From positions 1 to 64,000 of the forward strand of contig CAJUHH010000012.1 of the NCBI GenBank assembly GCA_910585965.1: 64,000 bases of DNA. The letters are read 5' to 3'. The DNA comes from an uncultured Lachnospiraceae bacterium (GTDB taxonomy: Bacteria > Bacillota > Clostridia > Lachnospirales > Lachnospiraceae). Both the position numbers and the translations under genes were made by a program. The notes under the pieces were generated by a model. It had not been told where the DNA came from and did not search any database. It worked only from the letters and a program-made list of their open reading frames with translations. Shown piece by piece: positions 26,521-37,427 of the stretch (the stretch's first letter is position 1; the number at the start of each line of letters is the position of its first letter).

Positions 26521-28968
26521 TTATTTTTTATTATGGAAAACCACTTTTTTATCCCTTACCCCCGCGCTGACATGATCTCCCGGCTTTATGCTCCCCGCCA
26601 GTATCTCCTCCGCCAGGGCATCCTCAACCACGGTCTGTATCGCCCGTTTCAGGGGTCTTGCCCCCATCTTGGCATCGGAATGTTCCTCGACGATCCATTC
26701 TTTCAGGGATGAAGTCAGCGTCAAATCGATATTCATCTGCTCCTTGCACCGCTTGGTCAGATTTTTGGCAAGCAAGGTGACAATCTGCTTCATATCCTCC
26801 TTTTGCAGCGGATGGAATACCATGATCTCGTCGATACGGTTAATAAATTCCGGCTTAAAGAGCCGTTTTACCTCTTCCATCACGCCGGATTTCATTTTAT
26901 CATAATCCTTTTTCTCATCGGAAGCCACGGAAAACCCAAGGTTCTTTGGATCCACGATTCTCTGCGCCCCTGCATTGGAAGTCATAATCAGTATTGTATT
27001 CTTAAAGTTGACTTTCCGTCCTTTGGAGTCCGTGATATGGCCGTCATCCAATACCTGGAGTAGAATATTGAAAACATCCGGATGGGCTTTTTCGATTTCA
27101 TCAAAGAGAACGACCGAATAAGGGTTCCTTCTTACTTTCTCGCTCAGCTGCCCGCCTTCGTCAAACCCCACATAGCCTGGAGGAGATCCTATCATTTTCG
27201 ATACGGAATGCCCTTCCATATATTCCGACATATCCACGCGTATCAAAGCGTTTTCCGAGCCGAACATCGCCTCTGCCAATGCCTTGCTCAGCTCCGTTTT
27301 CCCTACTCCGGTAGGCCCGAGGAAAAGAAATGAGCCGATCGGGCGGTTCGGATCCTGCAATCCTACCCTTCCCCTGCGCATCGCTCTCGCTACAGCGGAT
27401 ACCGCTTCTTCCTGGCCGATCACCCGTTTATGGAGGATGGATTCCAGTTTCAGCAGCCGCTCGCTTTCCTTTTCCGCCAGTTTTTTCAGCGGTATCTTGG
27501 TCCACATAGCCACCACTTCCGCGATCTCATTTTCGCCGACTACATATTGGCGTTCTCTCTGGTTTTTATCAAAACGCTCTTTTAACTTGTCATATTTTTT
27601 CATCAGGGCATCCTGGCTGCGCTTTAATTCCCCTGCCTGGGAAAATGCTTCCATGCGGATGGAACGTTCGATCTGTACATCGATTTTCGCGATCTGCTCC
27701 GCCAGTTCCTTCATTTTATCCGGCATATGCATGGTCTTAAGGCGCAATGCGGCCGCCGCTTCATCGATCAGGTCAATGGCCTTATCCGGCAGATTCCTGT
27801 CATTGATATAACGGACAGACAGCTTTACCGCCGCCTCGATCGCATCTTCCCGTATCTGGACGTGGTGGTGTTCTTCATATTTCCCCGCCACTCCTTTTAA
27901 AATACCGATTGCTTCCTCTTCCGTAGGCTCTTCCACATTGACCGGCTGGAACCGACGTTCCAGCGCCGCATCCTTTTCCACATATTTCCGGTATTCGGAT
28001 ATCGTCGTTGCGCCGATCAGCTGAATTTCCCCTCTTGCCAGGGATGGCTTTAATATATTGGAGGCATCGATAGCCCCTTCCGCTCCTCCGGCGCCGATAA
28101 TCGTATGCATCTCGTCAATAAAAAGAATGACATTGCCGCTGGCAATCACCTCTTTGATCACTTTTTTAATTCTTTCTTCAAATTCCCCCCGGTATTTGCT
28201 TCCCGCAACCATCCCCGACAAATCAAGGGTCATGACTCGTTTGTCCTGCACCGTAAAGGGAACTTCCCCTGCCACGATCCTGAGAGCCAATCCTTCTACT
28301 ACCGCAGTTTTTCCAACGCCGGGTTCTCCGATCAGACAGGGATTATTCTTTGTTCTTCTGCTCAATATCTGAATAACCCTGCCGATTTCATCTTCCCGCC
28401 CGATCACTGGATCCAATTCTCCTTTTCTGGCAAGGGCGGTCAGATCCCGGCTGTACTGTTCCAGTACGGAAGCGCCTCCCTTTTTCCTTCCCCCCTGCTT
28501 CTTTGCCAGATCTTCTTTATATAACGCGCCATCCTGCCCCATGGCGATCAATGTATCCACATAAACCTTCTGCATGGATATTCCCATCGTGTTCAGCAGC
28601 CTGGCCGCCACATTCTCGCCTTCTTTTATAAGAGCCAGCAGGATATGCTCTGTTCCCGTACATCCCGTTTCAAAGCGTTCCGCCTGGCGGTGCGCCTCTT
28701 CCAGCACCTTCATCGCCCTGGGGGAATAACCGTCCCTGTCCTTTGCAAGCACGCCGGTATCCGGAGTGATCAATTCACGGATCATTTCCAGAAGCTGCTT
28801 TTCCTCTACACCGTTTTCCACAAGGACTTTTGCTGCGACTCCTGTTCCTTCTTTTAAAAGTCCTGCCAGGATATGTTCTGTTCCCACATATCCCTGTCTT
28901 AAGCCCGCCGCTGTCTTCTCTGCCAACAGCAGCGCCGCCCTCGCCTTTTCCGTAAACTTTGGCTGCAT
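26521..28968 (-). CDS. clpC: ATP-dependent Clp protease ATP-binding subunit ClpC
   Basis: An 815-residue AAA+ unfoldase that feeds substrates to ClpP. Features in order: duplicated Clp N-domain (about 1-145, YVGTEHIL and CTGTEHIL repeats), first AAA domain with Walker A GEPGVGKT, a middle coiled-coil (about 410-475) of the ClpC type, and a second AAA domain with GPTGVGKT and a C-terminal D2-small domain. The ATG at 28968 is preceded by GGAGG and shares its first base with the stop of the upstream GntR gene (TGATG). A TTG one codon earlier is less likely. CtsR, McsA and McsB are absent from this locus. Confidence 0.94.
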   Translation of the reverse strand: MQPKFTEKARAALLLAEKTAAGLRQGYVGTEHILAGLLKEGTGVAAKVLVENGVEEKQLLEMIRELITPDTGVLAKDRDGYSPRAMKVLEEAHRQAERFETGCTGTEHILLALIKEGENVAARLLNTMGISMQKVYVDTLIAMGQDGALYKEDLAKKQGGRKKGGASVLEQYSRDLTALARKGELDPVIGREDEIGRVIQILSRRTKNNPCLIGEPGVGKTAVVEGLALRIVAGEVPFTVQDKRVMTLDLSGMVAGSKYRGEFEERIKKVIKEVIASGNVILFIDEMHTIIGAGGAEGAIDASNILKPSLARGEIQLIGATTISEYRKYVEKDAALERRFQPVNVEEPTEEEAIGILKGVAGKYEEHHHVQIREDAIEAAVKLSVRYINDRNLPDKAIDLIDEAAAALRLKTMHMPDKMKELAEQIAKIDVQIERSIRMEAFSQAGELKRSQDALMKKYDKLKERFDKNQRERQYVVGENEIAEVVAMWTKIPLKKLAEKESERLLKLESILHKRVIGQEEAVSAVARAMRRGRVGLQDPNRPIGSFLFLGPTGVGKTELSKALAEAMFGSENALIRVDMSEYMEGHSVSKMIGSPPGYVGFDEGGQLSEKVRRNPYSVVLFDEIEKAHPDVFNILLQVLDDGHITDSKGRKVNFKNTILIMTSNAGAQRIVDPKNLGFSVASDEKKDYDKMKSGVMEEVKRLFKPEFINRIDEIMVFHPLQKEDMKQIVTLLAKNLTKRCKEQMNIDLTLTSSLKEWIVEEHSDAKMGARPLKRAIQTVVEDALAEEILAGSIKPGDHVSAGVRDKKVVFHNKK

Positions 28969-29345
28969 CAATCGATTCCTCCATAATCTTCATATATTTC
29001 ATCAATAAGAGCATGTACTTCTTCTCTGGAAATATTCTTGCAACTTACTTTTGCAAGAATCACTTTTAATTCTTTACGAAGTTCCCTTACCGTCTCCGCG
29101 CGGTCTGCATCGATAGCAATCACAGCTCCCCTGCGCCGGTCTACCTTCACGAATCCCTCCTGCTTCAGGACGGCATAGGCTTTATTCACTGTATGCATAT
29201 TAATGCCGATATCCCCCGCCAGCTGCCTGACCGAAGGAAGTTCGTCCCCCTCCCTGATCCTGGCAGTCGCAATCCCAAGGATAATCTGGTTCCTAAGCTG
29301 TAAATACAGCGCTTCACCGCTGTTAAAATCAATTTCTATCATCAT
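28968..29345 (-). CDS. GntR family transcriptional regulator (YtrA-like)
   Basis: A 125-residue regulator. The winged helix-turn-helix occupies about residues 10-75 (SVRQLAGDIGINMHTVNKAY is the recognition region), followed by a short helical tail, the size and layout of the YtrA subfamily that usually controls adjacent genes. The ATG at 29345 (or 29342) follows an AGAAGG box; a start at 29390 would lie upstream of the predicted transcription start. Its stop overlaps the clpC start, so it is translationally coupled to clpC and may be its autoregulated repressor, in place of CtsR. Confidence 0.85.
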   Translation of the reverse strand: MMIEIDFNSGEALYLQLRNQIILGIATARIREGDELPSVRQLAGDIGINMHTVNKAYAVLKQEGFVKVDRRRGAVIAIDADRAETVRELRKELKVILAKVSCKNISREEVHALIDEIYEDYGGID

Positions 29346-29379
29346 CGCCAATATCGCTTTCCTTCTGTCAGATATACCC

Positions 29380-29436
29380 ATTATATCCATTTACTTATAA
29401 CAGACACGGGGTATACAGGTTTTCCTATATACCCCA
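29380..29436 (-). promoter_or_regulatory. Promoter and putative operator of gntR-clpC
   Basis: A perfect -10 TATAAT (29380-29385, minus strand) lies about 35 bp before the chosen gntR start; the -35 is weak. Just upstream, 29409-29436 is a 12-4-12 inverted repeat, GGGGTATACAGG then TTTT then CCTATATACCCC, with one mismatch. The repeat lacks a following U-tract and so is a better candidate for a regulator-binding site (possibly the GntR protein itself) than a terminator, although it also lies 30 bp after the SH3 gene. Confidence 0.5.
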
Positions 29437-29466
29437 TTCTTTTATCACAGTCTTGTAATAACGGCA

Positions 29467-30879
<1,413 letters not shown>

Positions 30880-30948
30880 CCGTATTTCCTCTCTGATCCG
30901 TATTTCCAAAAAAGTATTCTCCAAAAAGTACCTTCCGGAAAATATTCC

Positions 30949-31431
30949 CTACTCTTCGCGAAGGAAACGTTTTTCGCCTTTCTGGCGTTCCCTTCTTTCT
31001 TCTTCGTTTTCCAGTCCAAACCCTTTCATTTTTTCCCTCATTTTCTTTTCTTTTTCCTTATGGTAAGAAGCCTCGCATTTGGGGCAGAACCTTCCTGAAC
31101 GGATATCCACCCCGCATATCTCGCATCTCATAAAGGCCACGGAATCGGCGGTGATTTCCAGTTTGGACTCTTTCAGCATCTGCCGGATCGCCTTCTGGGT
31201 TACTCCGGTCTTGGCTTCGATCTCCGCCGCATTCGCCCCCCTGTGTAACTCAATATAATTCCTTACTTTGCCGTAATCATCATATCCCTTCGTATGGCAA
31301 TCCTCGCATTCGTATTCGCCGCATCCTTTAAATTCCATGAGTCCGCCGCAGTTATCGCATATATACGGCCTGTTATAGTTGGTGATACCCAATGCTTCCA
31401 TTCTGAGCGCTTCTTTATCCGTGATACCCAT
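30949..31431 (-). CDS. Zinc-ribbon/HTH protein (YvyF-like)
   Basis: A 160-residue protein with two CxxC pairs near residues 25 and 42 (CDNC, CEDC), a central helix-turn-helix-like segment (ANAAEIEAKTGVTQKAIRQM), another zinc-ribbon pair (CEIC and CPKC) and a highly charged C-terminal tail. The arrangement resembles the flagellar-operon protein YvyF (TIGR03826), but no flagellar genes are nearby, so the role is uncertain. The start has a GAGGAGG box overlapping the purD stop region, indicating it is co-transcribed after purD. Confidence 0.75.
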   Translation of the reverse strand: MGITDKEALRMEALGITNYNRPYICDNCGGLMEFKGCGEYECEDCHTKGYDDYGKVRNYIELHRGANAAEIEAKTGVTQKAIRQMLKESKLEITADSVAFMRCEICGVDIRSGRFCPKCEASYHKEKEKKMREKMKGFGLENEEERRERQKGEKRFLREE

Positions 31432-31436
31432 ACCCC

Positions 31437-32708
31437 TTATACCTCCTCGATCGCTTTTCCTATATCATTGCGCATATATTTATTTTCAAATGTCACCCAT
31501 TGCGTAGCCCGGTAAGCGTTCTCCCTGGCCTCTTTCAGCTCCTTTCCTTTTGCAGTAATGCCCAGGACGCGCCCTCCGTTCGTAACAATCCCTTCTTCCG
31601 TTCTCTTCGTTCCGGCGTGGAAACAGTAATAGCCGTCTTTCCCTTCAAAATTTTCCAGCCCCTGTATCACATAACCTTTTTCATATGCCACCGGATATCC
31701 TTTGGAAGCAAGGACAACACAGACAGCGGCATTATCTTCAAATTGCAGGTCAATTTCATCCAGCTTTCCGTCGATGCATGCCTCAATTACCTCTATCATA
31801 TCATTTTTCATCCTCGGCAATACTACCTGTGCTTCGGGATCTCCAAAACGTGCGTTGTATTCCAGCACTTTCGGCCCCTTCTCCGTCAGCATCAGGCCAA
31901 AGAAGATGACTCCCTTAAATTCCCTTCCTTCGGCCGCCATAGCATCCACCGTAGGCTGATAAATATTTTTCATGCAAAATTCATCGATTTCTTTCGTATA
32001 AAACGGACTCGGCGAAAAAGTCCCCATTCCGCCCGTATTCAAACCCATATCGCCGTCCATGGCCCTTTTATGGTCCTGTGCCGAAGTCATCGTCTTAATG
32101 GTCCTGCCATCCACAAAAGAAAGCACCGATACTTCCCGCCCGGTCATAAATTCCTCGATCACCATCCGGCTTCCTGCCGAACCGAATTTTTTATCCAGCA
32201 TGATCGATTTCACGCCTTCTTTTGCTTCCTCCAGATTCTGGCAGATCAGCACTCCTTTTCCAAGGGCAAGCCCGTCTGCCTTTAACACCACAGGAAACTG
32301 TGCTTTTTCCAAATAAGCTTCCGCCTCCCCGGCATCGTCAAAGTTTTCGTATTCCGCCGTAGGAATATGATATTTTTTCATCAGATCCTTAGAAAATGCT
32401 TTGCTTCCCTCCAGTATCGCCGCATTCTTCCTCGGCCCGAAAGCCCTCAGCCCTGCGGCTTCCAGCTCGTCTATCAGTCCTCCCACCAAAGGATCGTCCA
32501 TGCCCACGATAGTCAGGTCGATTTCTTTTTCCTTCGCAAAAGCTACGATTTTATCGAATTCCATAGCCCCGATCGGAACGCACTGTGCCAGGCTGCCGAT
32601 ACCGGCATTCCCGGGTACACAGTATATCTTATCCACTTTCGGGCTTTTTGCCACGCTCAAGGCAATCGCATGTTCTCTTCCGCCGCTTCCGACGATTAAA
32701 ACCTTCAT
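31437..32708 (-). CDS. purD: Phosphoribosylamine-glycine ligase (GAR synthetase)
   Basis: Joins phosphoribosylamine and glycine with ATP to form GAR, the second step of IMP synthesis. The 423-residue protein has the expected N-terminal GSGGREHA motif (7-14), ATP-grasp core (about 100-300) with the Gly-rich TGGMGTFSP segment, and C-terminal GARS domain. It overlaps purN by 4 nt (ATGA), so it is the distal pur gene of a coupled purE-purM-purN-purD set. Confidence 0.96.
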   Translation of the reverse strand: MKVLIVGSGGREHAIALSVAKSPKVDKIYCVPGNAGIGSLAQCVPIGAMEFDKIVAFAKEKEIDLTIVGMDDPLVGGLIDELEAAGLRAFGPRKNAAILEGSKAFSKDLMKKYHIPTAEYENFDDAGEAEAYLEKAQFPVVLKADGLALGKGVLICQNLEEAKEGVKSIMLDKKFGSAGSRMVIEEFMTGREVSVLSFVDGRTIKTMTSAQDHKRAMDGDMGLNTGGMGTFSPSPFYTKEIDEFCMKNIYQPTVDAMAAEGREFKGVIFFGLMLTEKGPKVLEYNARFGDPEAQVVLPRMKNDMIEVIEACIDGKLDEIDLQFEDNAAVCVVLASKGYPVAYEKGYVIQGLENFEGKDGYYCFHAGTKRTEEGIVTNGGRVLGITAKGKELKEARENAYRATQWVTFENKYMRNDIGKAIEEV

Positions 32709-33355
32709 GACACACCACTTTCCTTTCTATTTTTTAAAATTCTGCATCTATTGTCCTTTATTTCCACCCGGTTATTCGCTATCGCATCGACAGCTTCCGG
32801 CAGCAGCACCCATTCCGCCTCTTCCATAACCCGCCTCTGCAAAATTTCCGGCGTGTCTCCTTCCATGATCTCCACTGGCTTCTGCAAAAGGATCGGGCCA
32901 GTATCCGTACCCTCATCTACAAAATGCACCGTCGCCCCGGTAATTTTTACCCCCCGCTCCAGCGCTCCCTCGTGTACTTTCAGCCCATAATATCCCGTGC
33001 CGCAAAAAGACGGAATCAGGGAAGGATGTATGTTAATGATCTTATTTCTATATTCCGCGATCATTTCCTTGGGAATTACCACAAGGAATCCTGCCAGCAC
33101 GATAAGATCCGGCTCTGCCTCCCTTACCGCTCCCAGCAGCGCTTTGTGGAATGCCGCCCTGTCCGTATAATCTTTCGGGGATATACATACCGCCGGTATA
33201 TCATTTTCCTTTGCCCGTTTTAAGGCATAAGCATCCTTGTTATTGCTGACCACTTGTACGATCTGCGCATTGCTTATGCGACCGCTTTTTATACCGTCGA
33301 TCAATGCCTGGAGATTCGTCCCCCCGCCAGACACACATACGACTACCCTCAGCAT
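32705..33355 (-). CDS. purN: Phosphoribosylglycinamide formyltransferase (GART)
   Basis: Transfers a formyl group from 10-formyl-THF to GAR, giving FGAR, the third step of IMP synthesis. The 216-residue protein has the N-terminal VCVSGGGTNLQAL loop, the catalytic region with NIHPSLIPSF (N and H of the formyl-transfer site) and the downstream D in GATVHFVDEGTDTGPI. Its start lies inside the purM end (7-nt overlap) and its stop overlaps purD, implying translational coupling. Confidence 0.96.
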   Translation of the reverse strand: MLRVVVCVSGGGTNLQALIDGIKSGRISNAQIVQVVSNNKDAYALKRAKENDIPAVCISPKDYTDRAAFHKALLGAVREAEPDLIVLAGFLVVIPKEMIAEYRNKIINIHPSLIPSFCGTGYYGLKVHEGALERGVKITGATVHFVDEGTDTGPILLQKPVEIMEGDTPEILQRRVMEEAEWVLLPEAVDAIANNRVEIKDNRCRILKNRKESGVS

Positions 33356-34374
33356 AAAACGACCCCTTTTTCACCGGGCTCGGCATACCCTATTCGGAAA
33401 GGAATTTCCCCTGCCCGTCGGATTGCTTCCATCGCTTCTTCCACTTGGCTTTCCTCCAGCGCCAGTACCATGCCGATCCCCATATTGTATGTATTATACA
33501 TCATTTTTTCTTCCAGACCGCCTTTTTCCTGCAAAAGCCGGAAAATAGCCGGGACTTCATAGCTGTCCTTTTTCACGACGGCACGCACGCCCTCCGGCAG
33601 CATCCTTGGAATATTTTCATAAAAACCCCCGCCCGTAATATGGCTGCAGCCTTTAATCCGAACGCCGGCATCCTTTGCCTCTTTCAATGCTTTCACATAA
33701 ATCTTCGTAGGTTCGATCAACGCCTCACCCAGCGTTTTTCCTAATACATCATAATAAGTATCCAAGCTTTCCCTTGTCATATCAAACACTTTCCTGACCA
33801 GAGAAAAGCCGTTGCTATGTATGCCGGAAGAAGCGATGCCGATCAGAACATCGCCCGGCCTGATATCCTGTCCAGTGATCAGGTTCTTTTCGTCCACCAC
33901 TCCTACTGCGAATCCAGCAAGATCGTATTCGTCCTCCGGGTAAAATCCCGGCATCTCTGCCGTCTCTCCACCGATCAGCGCTGCGCCTGACTGTCTGCAT
34001 CCGTCTGCCACGCCCTTTACGATCGTCGCAATCTTCTCTGGATAATTCTTTCCACATGCTATGTAATCGAGGAAAAACAAGGGTTCTCCGCCCGCACATG
34101 CGATATCATTCACGCACATGGCAACGCAATCGATTCCTACCGTATCATGCTTATCCAGCAGAAACGCCAGCTTCAGCTTCGTGCCTACGCCGTCCGTTCC
34201 CGATACAAGGGTAGGTTTTTCCATATTTTTAATGGATGAAAGGGAAAATGCCCCGGAAAAACCGCCCAACCCGCCGAGTACCTCCGGCCGCATCGTTTCC
34301 TTTACATATTTTTTCATTAATTCTACCGATTGGTATCCGGCTTCAATATCGACACCGGCCTTTTTGTAATCCAT
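33349..34374 (-). CDS. purM: Phosphoribosylformylglycinamidine cyclo-ligase (AIR synthetase)
   Basis: Closes the imidazole ring, converting FGAM to AIR with ATP. The 341-residue protein has the family N-terminus (YKKAGVDIEAG), the SGTDGVGTKLKLA motif and the GGETAEMPGFY segment of AIR synthetases. The ATG at 34374 follows a GGAGG box at 8 nt. It lies 23 bp after purE and overlaps purN. Confidence 0.96.
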   Translation of the reverse strand: MDYKKAGVDIEAGYQSVELMKKYVKETMRPEVLGGLGGFSGAFSLSSIKNMEKPTLVSGTDGVGTKLKLAFLLDKHDTVGIDCVAMCVNDIACAGGEPLFFLDYIACGKNYPEKIATIVKGVADGCRQSGAALIGGETAEMPGFYPEDEYDLAGFAVGVVDEKNLITGQDIRPGDVLIGIASSGIHSNGFSLVRKVFDMTRESLDTYYDVLGKTLGEALIEPTKIYVKALKEAKDAGVRIKGCSHITGGGFYENIPRMLPEGVRAVVKKDSYEVPAIFRLLQEKGGLEEKMMYNTYNMGIGMVLALEESQVEEAMEAIRRAGEIPFRIGYAEPGEKGVVLC

Positions 34375-34397
34375 GCCTTTTTCCTCCGCCCGTTTTC

Positions 34398-34904
34398 TTA
34401 TCTCATATAACCTTGATAACCCAATTCCTGAAGTTTTTCATCCTTTGCCTGCACGCTTTCCTTTAAAGAACTGCTGTAACTTTTCAGCCGTTTTAACAGC
34501 CCCTCGTCGGAAACAGCCAGAATCTTGGCCGCCAGAATGCCCGCATTCGCCCCGCCGTTAATCGCCACCGTCGCCACCGGAATTCCCGAAGGCATCTGGA
34601 CGATGGAATACAAGGAATCCCTTCCCCCTAAAGAAGCGGTGTGCATCGGAATGCCGATCACCGGCATTGGAAAAATTGCCGCGCACATCCCCGGCAGATG
34701 GGCTGCCATGCCCGCCCCTGCAATAATGACCTTCAATCCCTTCTCTTCCGCTGTATTTGCATATTCAAAAAATACATCCGGCTCCCTGTGTGCCGAAATA
34801 ATCCTCATCTCATAAGAAACCCCCAGTTCGTCCAAAACCTGGGCGGCTTTTGCCATAACCGGCATATCCGAATCGCTTCCCATCACAATTCCCACTTGCG
34901 CCAT
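34398..34904 (-). CDS. purE: N5-carboxyaminoimidazole ribonucleotide mutase
   Basis: Class I PurE rearranges N5-CAIR to CAIR in IMP synthesis. The 168-residue protein carries the signature GSDSD (9-13) and SAHREPD (about 38-44) and the PGMCAA region. Class I PurE normally needs PurK to make N5-CAIR, and purK is not seen in this window. First gene of the pur cluster; the start has an AAAGGAGA box and a promoter lies at 34945-34973. Confidence 0.95.
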   Translation of the reverse strand: MAQVGIVMGSDSDMPVMAKAAQVLDELGVSYEMRIISAHREPDVFFEYANTAEEKGLKVIIAGAGMAAHLPGMCAAIFPMPVIGIPMHTASLGGRDSLYSIVQMPSGIPVATVAINGGANAGILAAKILAVSDEGLLKRLKSYSSSLKESVQAKDEKLQELGYQGYMR

Positions 34905-34944
34905 AGCTGCTGATCTCCTTTATACACATATTACTCCATTTCTT

Positions 34945-34973
34945 AGTTTACTAAAAAATGATTCCACACGCAA
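34945..34973 (-). promoter_or_regulatory. Probable promoter of purE-M-N-D
   Basis: On the minus strand TTGCGT (34968-34973) and TAAACT (34945-34950) are 17 bp apart, about 40 bp before the purE start. The leader is too short for a purine riboswitch and no such fold is recognisable. Confidence 0.45.
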
Positions 34974-34994
34974 CCCATATTTTCGCATATTTTC

Positions 34995-37088
34995 CTATTC
35001 TTCCAACGGAAGATTTAATGCCTCGCACCCCTTCAGGACAAAGCGCCCTTCCTTAATAATTATTTCCCTCTTTCCATCTTTCCCCTCGGCTGCCAGTTCT
35101 CCCAGTTCATCGTAAGGAATCGTAATATCCGTATGGCAGTTAAAATAGGCTTTTCCCCTATCCGTACGGCGCAGGGCCGACACTTCGTTTTCCTTCGCGG
35201 CCATCGCTTTTCCGTCAGGATTATATGTCACCAGTTCTTCTTCATGGGAATAACAGGTATCCCCTACCGCAAAATGCGGTCCCATTTTCTCCGCAATCAA
35301 TATAGGAAGTTTGTCCCCGATCCCGTATTTCTTCGCCATCACATAAGCCGCCGTATTGGTTCCAATAGCGAACTCGCCCATGGGCAGGGTATCATGCCGG
35401 AACAACACATGATCTTTCACATATTTTTTATTTTCTTCCTCCGATGCAAAATTTCCACAGCGGTATCCGCTTATCATCCCATCGGTAAAATTGATTTCCA
35501 GATCCTTGTATTCCAGGCCGTTTAAAAAAACCCGGGTCACATGGAGCAGTCCGTCTGTTCCTTTTAAAAGGGGAGAGGTAAACACTTCGCCCACTGGAAT
35601 ATTTACATCCGCCACACAGTTTTCAAAGTTCGTTTCCCTGTTTGGATCGCTTAATTCATGGAGTTTGATCCGCAAATTGGTCCGATTTCCGTTCATTCCC
35701 TTTACCGTCACATGATCCGCCCCATCCAGCGCGTCGATCATCGTCTGCTGGATCTTCTGGTAAAGGTTATAATCCAGCGTATTGATCCTGACGGTCTCGT
35801 CAAAAATCTCCTTATATTTTTCGCCGATCGCAGGAACCGGGAAGGCAATGATCGTAAAGCTCCTCTCTTCCCCTTTGATGTATTCGTTCCTCATTTCCCC
35901 TGCATCGGCCATATATGCGACTTCCAGCTTCTGCTGCTTTTCCGAAAGCTTCAAAGTATCCGCTTTCGCCTCCGGCACAAAAGGTTCCTCCCCAAAAGTT
36001 TCCACCACCGCAGGGCCTCCGAGCAGCGATGCCTCTTCCTTAAGTTCCTCAAAAGCCTCCTTCATGACTTCCAGTCTGCGGTTCGTATATTGTTTGTCCA
36101 AATATAACGCCTGGTCTTCCTTATGGTCATACTCATACTGCCTGTTGGCGGCCGCCCCGTAATATCCGTTTTTACGGATGCTTTTTCCCCACAGCACGCT
36201 CTCCCTCGCCCGGTATATGGCAGGGCGCAGCCCCATTGCCGCAAAATTTTCCACCGCCGCCCTTATCATCCGTTCAAAGCCCAGGCAGTATAGGATATTC
36301 ACGGTTTTCTTTTTCGAGATATCCTTGTTGCACACTTCAAACCCGATCCGATACCCTTCCGTATAAGTATCGGCCATCCGCTGGATTTCCTCCATCTTCA
36401 TTCCATTCAGATGCCTTGCTGTTTCCAGTTCCTCTTCCGTGATATATTCCCCAAAATAATAAAGATACCGCACATCATCCAGGTCACTGTCCCTGATAAT
36501 CTTCAAAGCAAAATCTTCTTCCGGGCAAAGCTGCTCCCTGAGCCTCTTCTTTGCTGACAGTTCCGAATAATCGCTGACAAACCAATAAATAGTCTCACGG
36601 ATCTCCTCATAATCCGGCGCATCTTTCCCCTCTTCCCCCGCACAGGCAAAAGAGCTGTATAACTCGAGAAATAGTTCCATCCGAATCGTCATTTCCAACA
36701 AGTCCTTTTCATAAGCAAAGGCAATCAGGCTCCTTAGCTCCGCATAAAGAAAGGAAAGAAGCTGCCCGTAACCATCCCCTAATTTCTTCACCGCATAGGA
36801 TGGGTTGCCATAACTTCCCCCATAATTCTCTGGAAGAATATCCTTGTAAAGGCTCCGATTCCTTTTCTGCAATTCTTCTAAAGGTGCCTCGTACAATTCC
36901 CCGCTGGCCGCATCATCATAAGCATCCATGATTTCTCCTAAAAAAGCCGCCATTTCCCGGAAATATACGCCATATTCCCCTCGGATGCCGTCTTCTCCGG
37001 CTATTTCCAAGATACGTTCCTTCGCTAATTCATATCTTTCTTTTACGTTTTCCGTTATATCCATAACGCTGTCCCGCTCCTGTTCCAT
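34995..37088 (-). CDS. M29 family aminopeptidase with N-terminal extension
   Basis: A 697-residue cytosolic protein. Its C-terminal ~430 residues match the thermophilic aminopeptidase (M29) fold, including VGEVFTSP, GEFAIGTN, the GPHFAVGDTCYSHEE segment and the metal-binding HTD near residue 655. These metallopeptidases remove N-terminal residues from peptides. The first ~260 residues are an additional acidic, helical domain not present in the ~400-residue classical enzymes. An alternative start eight codons downstream has a GGAG box. The start directly abuts the stop of the upstream small membrane-protein gene. Confidence 0.85.
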   Translation of the reverse strand: MEQERDSVMDITENVKERYELAKERILEIAGEDGIRGEYGVYFREMAAFLGEIMDAYDDAASGELYEAPLEELQKRNRSLYKDILPENYGGSYGNPSYAVKKLGDGYGQLLSFLYAELRSLIAFAYEKDLLEMTIRMELFLELYSSFACAGEEGKDAPDYEEIRETIYWFVSDYSELSAKKRLREQLCPEEDFALKIIRDSDLDDVRYLYYFGEYITEEELETARHLNGMKMEEIQRMADTYTEGYRIGFEVCNKDISKKKTVNILYCLGFERMIRAAVENFAAMGLRPAIYRARESVLWGKSIRKNGYYGAAANRQYEYDHKEDQALYLDKQYTNRRLEVMKEAFEELKEEASLLGGPAVVETFGEEPFVPEAKADTLKLSEKQQKLEVAYMADAGEMRNEYIKGEERSFTIIAFPVPAIGEKYKEIFDETVRINTLDYNLYQKIQQTMIDALDGADHVTVKGMNGNRTNLRIKLHELSDPNRETNFENCVADVNIPVGEVFTSPLLKGTDGLLHVTRVFLNGLEYKDLEINFTDGMISGYRCGNFASEEENKKYVKDHVLFRHDTLPMGEFAIGTNTAAYVMAKKYGIGDKLPILIAEKMGPHFAVGDTCYSHEEELVTYNPDGKAMAAKENEVSALRRTDRGKAYFNCHTDITIPYDELGELAAEGKDGKREIIIKEGRFVLKGCEALNLPLEE

Positions 37089-37427
37089 TTATATTCCGGC
37101 ATACAAAATAAAACTGACCATGGCAAGGCAAAGCGAATTCAGACCTATGCCCAAATGAGGAAATAAATAATAATTATCCTTTTCTATTCTGGACAATATG
37201 CCAAGCACCAGTCCTGCCAGGGAGAAAAGAGTAACAAGAAATACGGCGGCTCCATACTGCGGCAGGGCATCTCCTCCGTTCCTATAGGCCAGATAAATTG
37301 CCGCCCCCACGGAAAGAATCGAAAGCACGCCCAAAATGGTTGACATAATCCCTTTTTCTGGATGCTTCCTCACCGTAAATATATATCCGCTTCTCTTTTT
37401 TCCTTTGCTTCCTTTCTTCTGAATCAT
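37089..37427 (-). CDS. Small membrane protein (DUF6142-like)
   Basis: A 112-residue protein with a basic N-terminus (~25 residues) and three hydrophobic segments (about 28-47, 58-77, 90-110). It looks like the DUF6142 family of Clostridia, of unknown function. Its start overlaps the end of the upstream small membrane ORF (ATGA) and its stop immediately precedes the aminopeptidase start, so three genes are tightly packed. Confidence 0.75.
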   Translation of the reverse strand: MIQKKGSKGKKRSGYIFTVRKHPEKGIMSTILGVLSILSVGAAIYLAYRNGGDALPQYGAAVFLVTLFSLAGLVLGILSRIEKDNYYLFPHLGIGLNSLCLAMVSFILYAGI

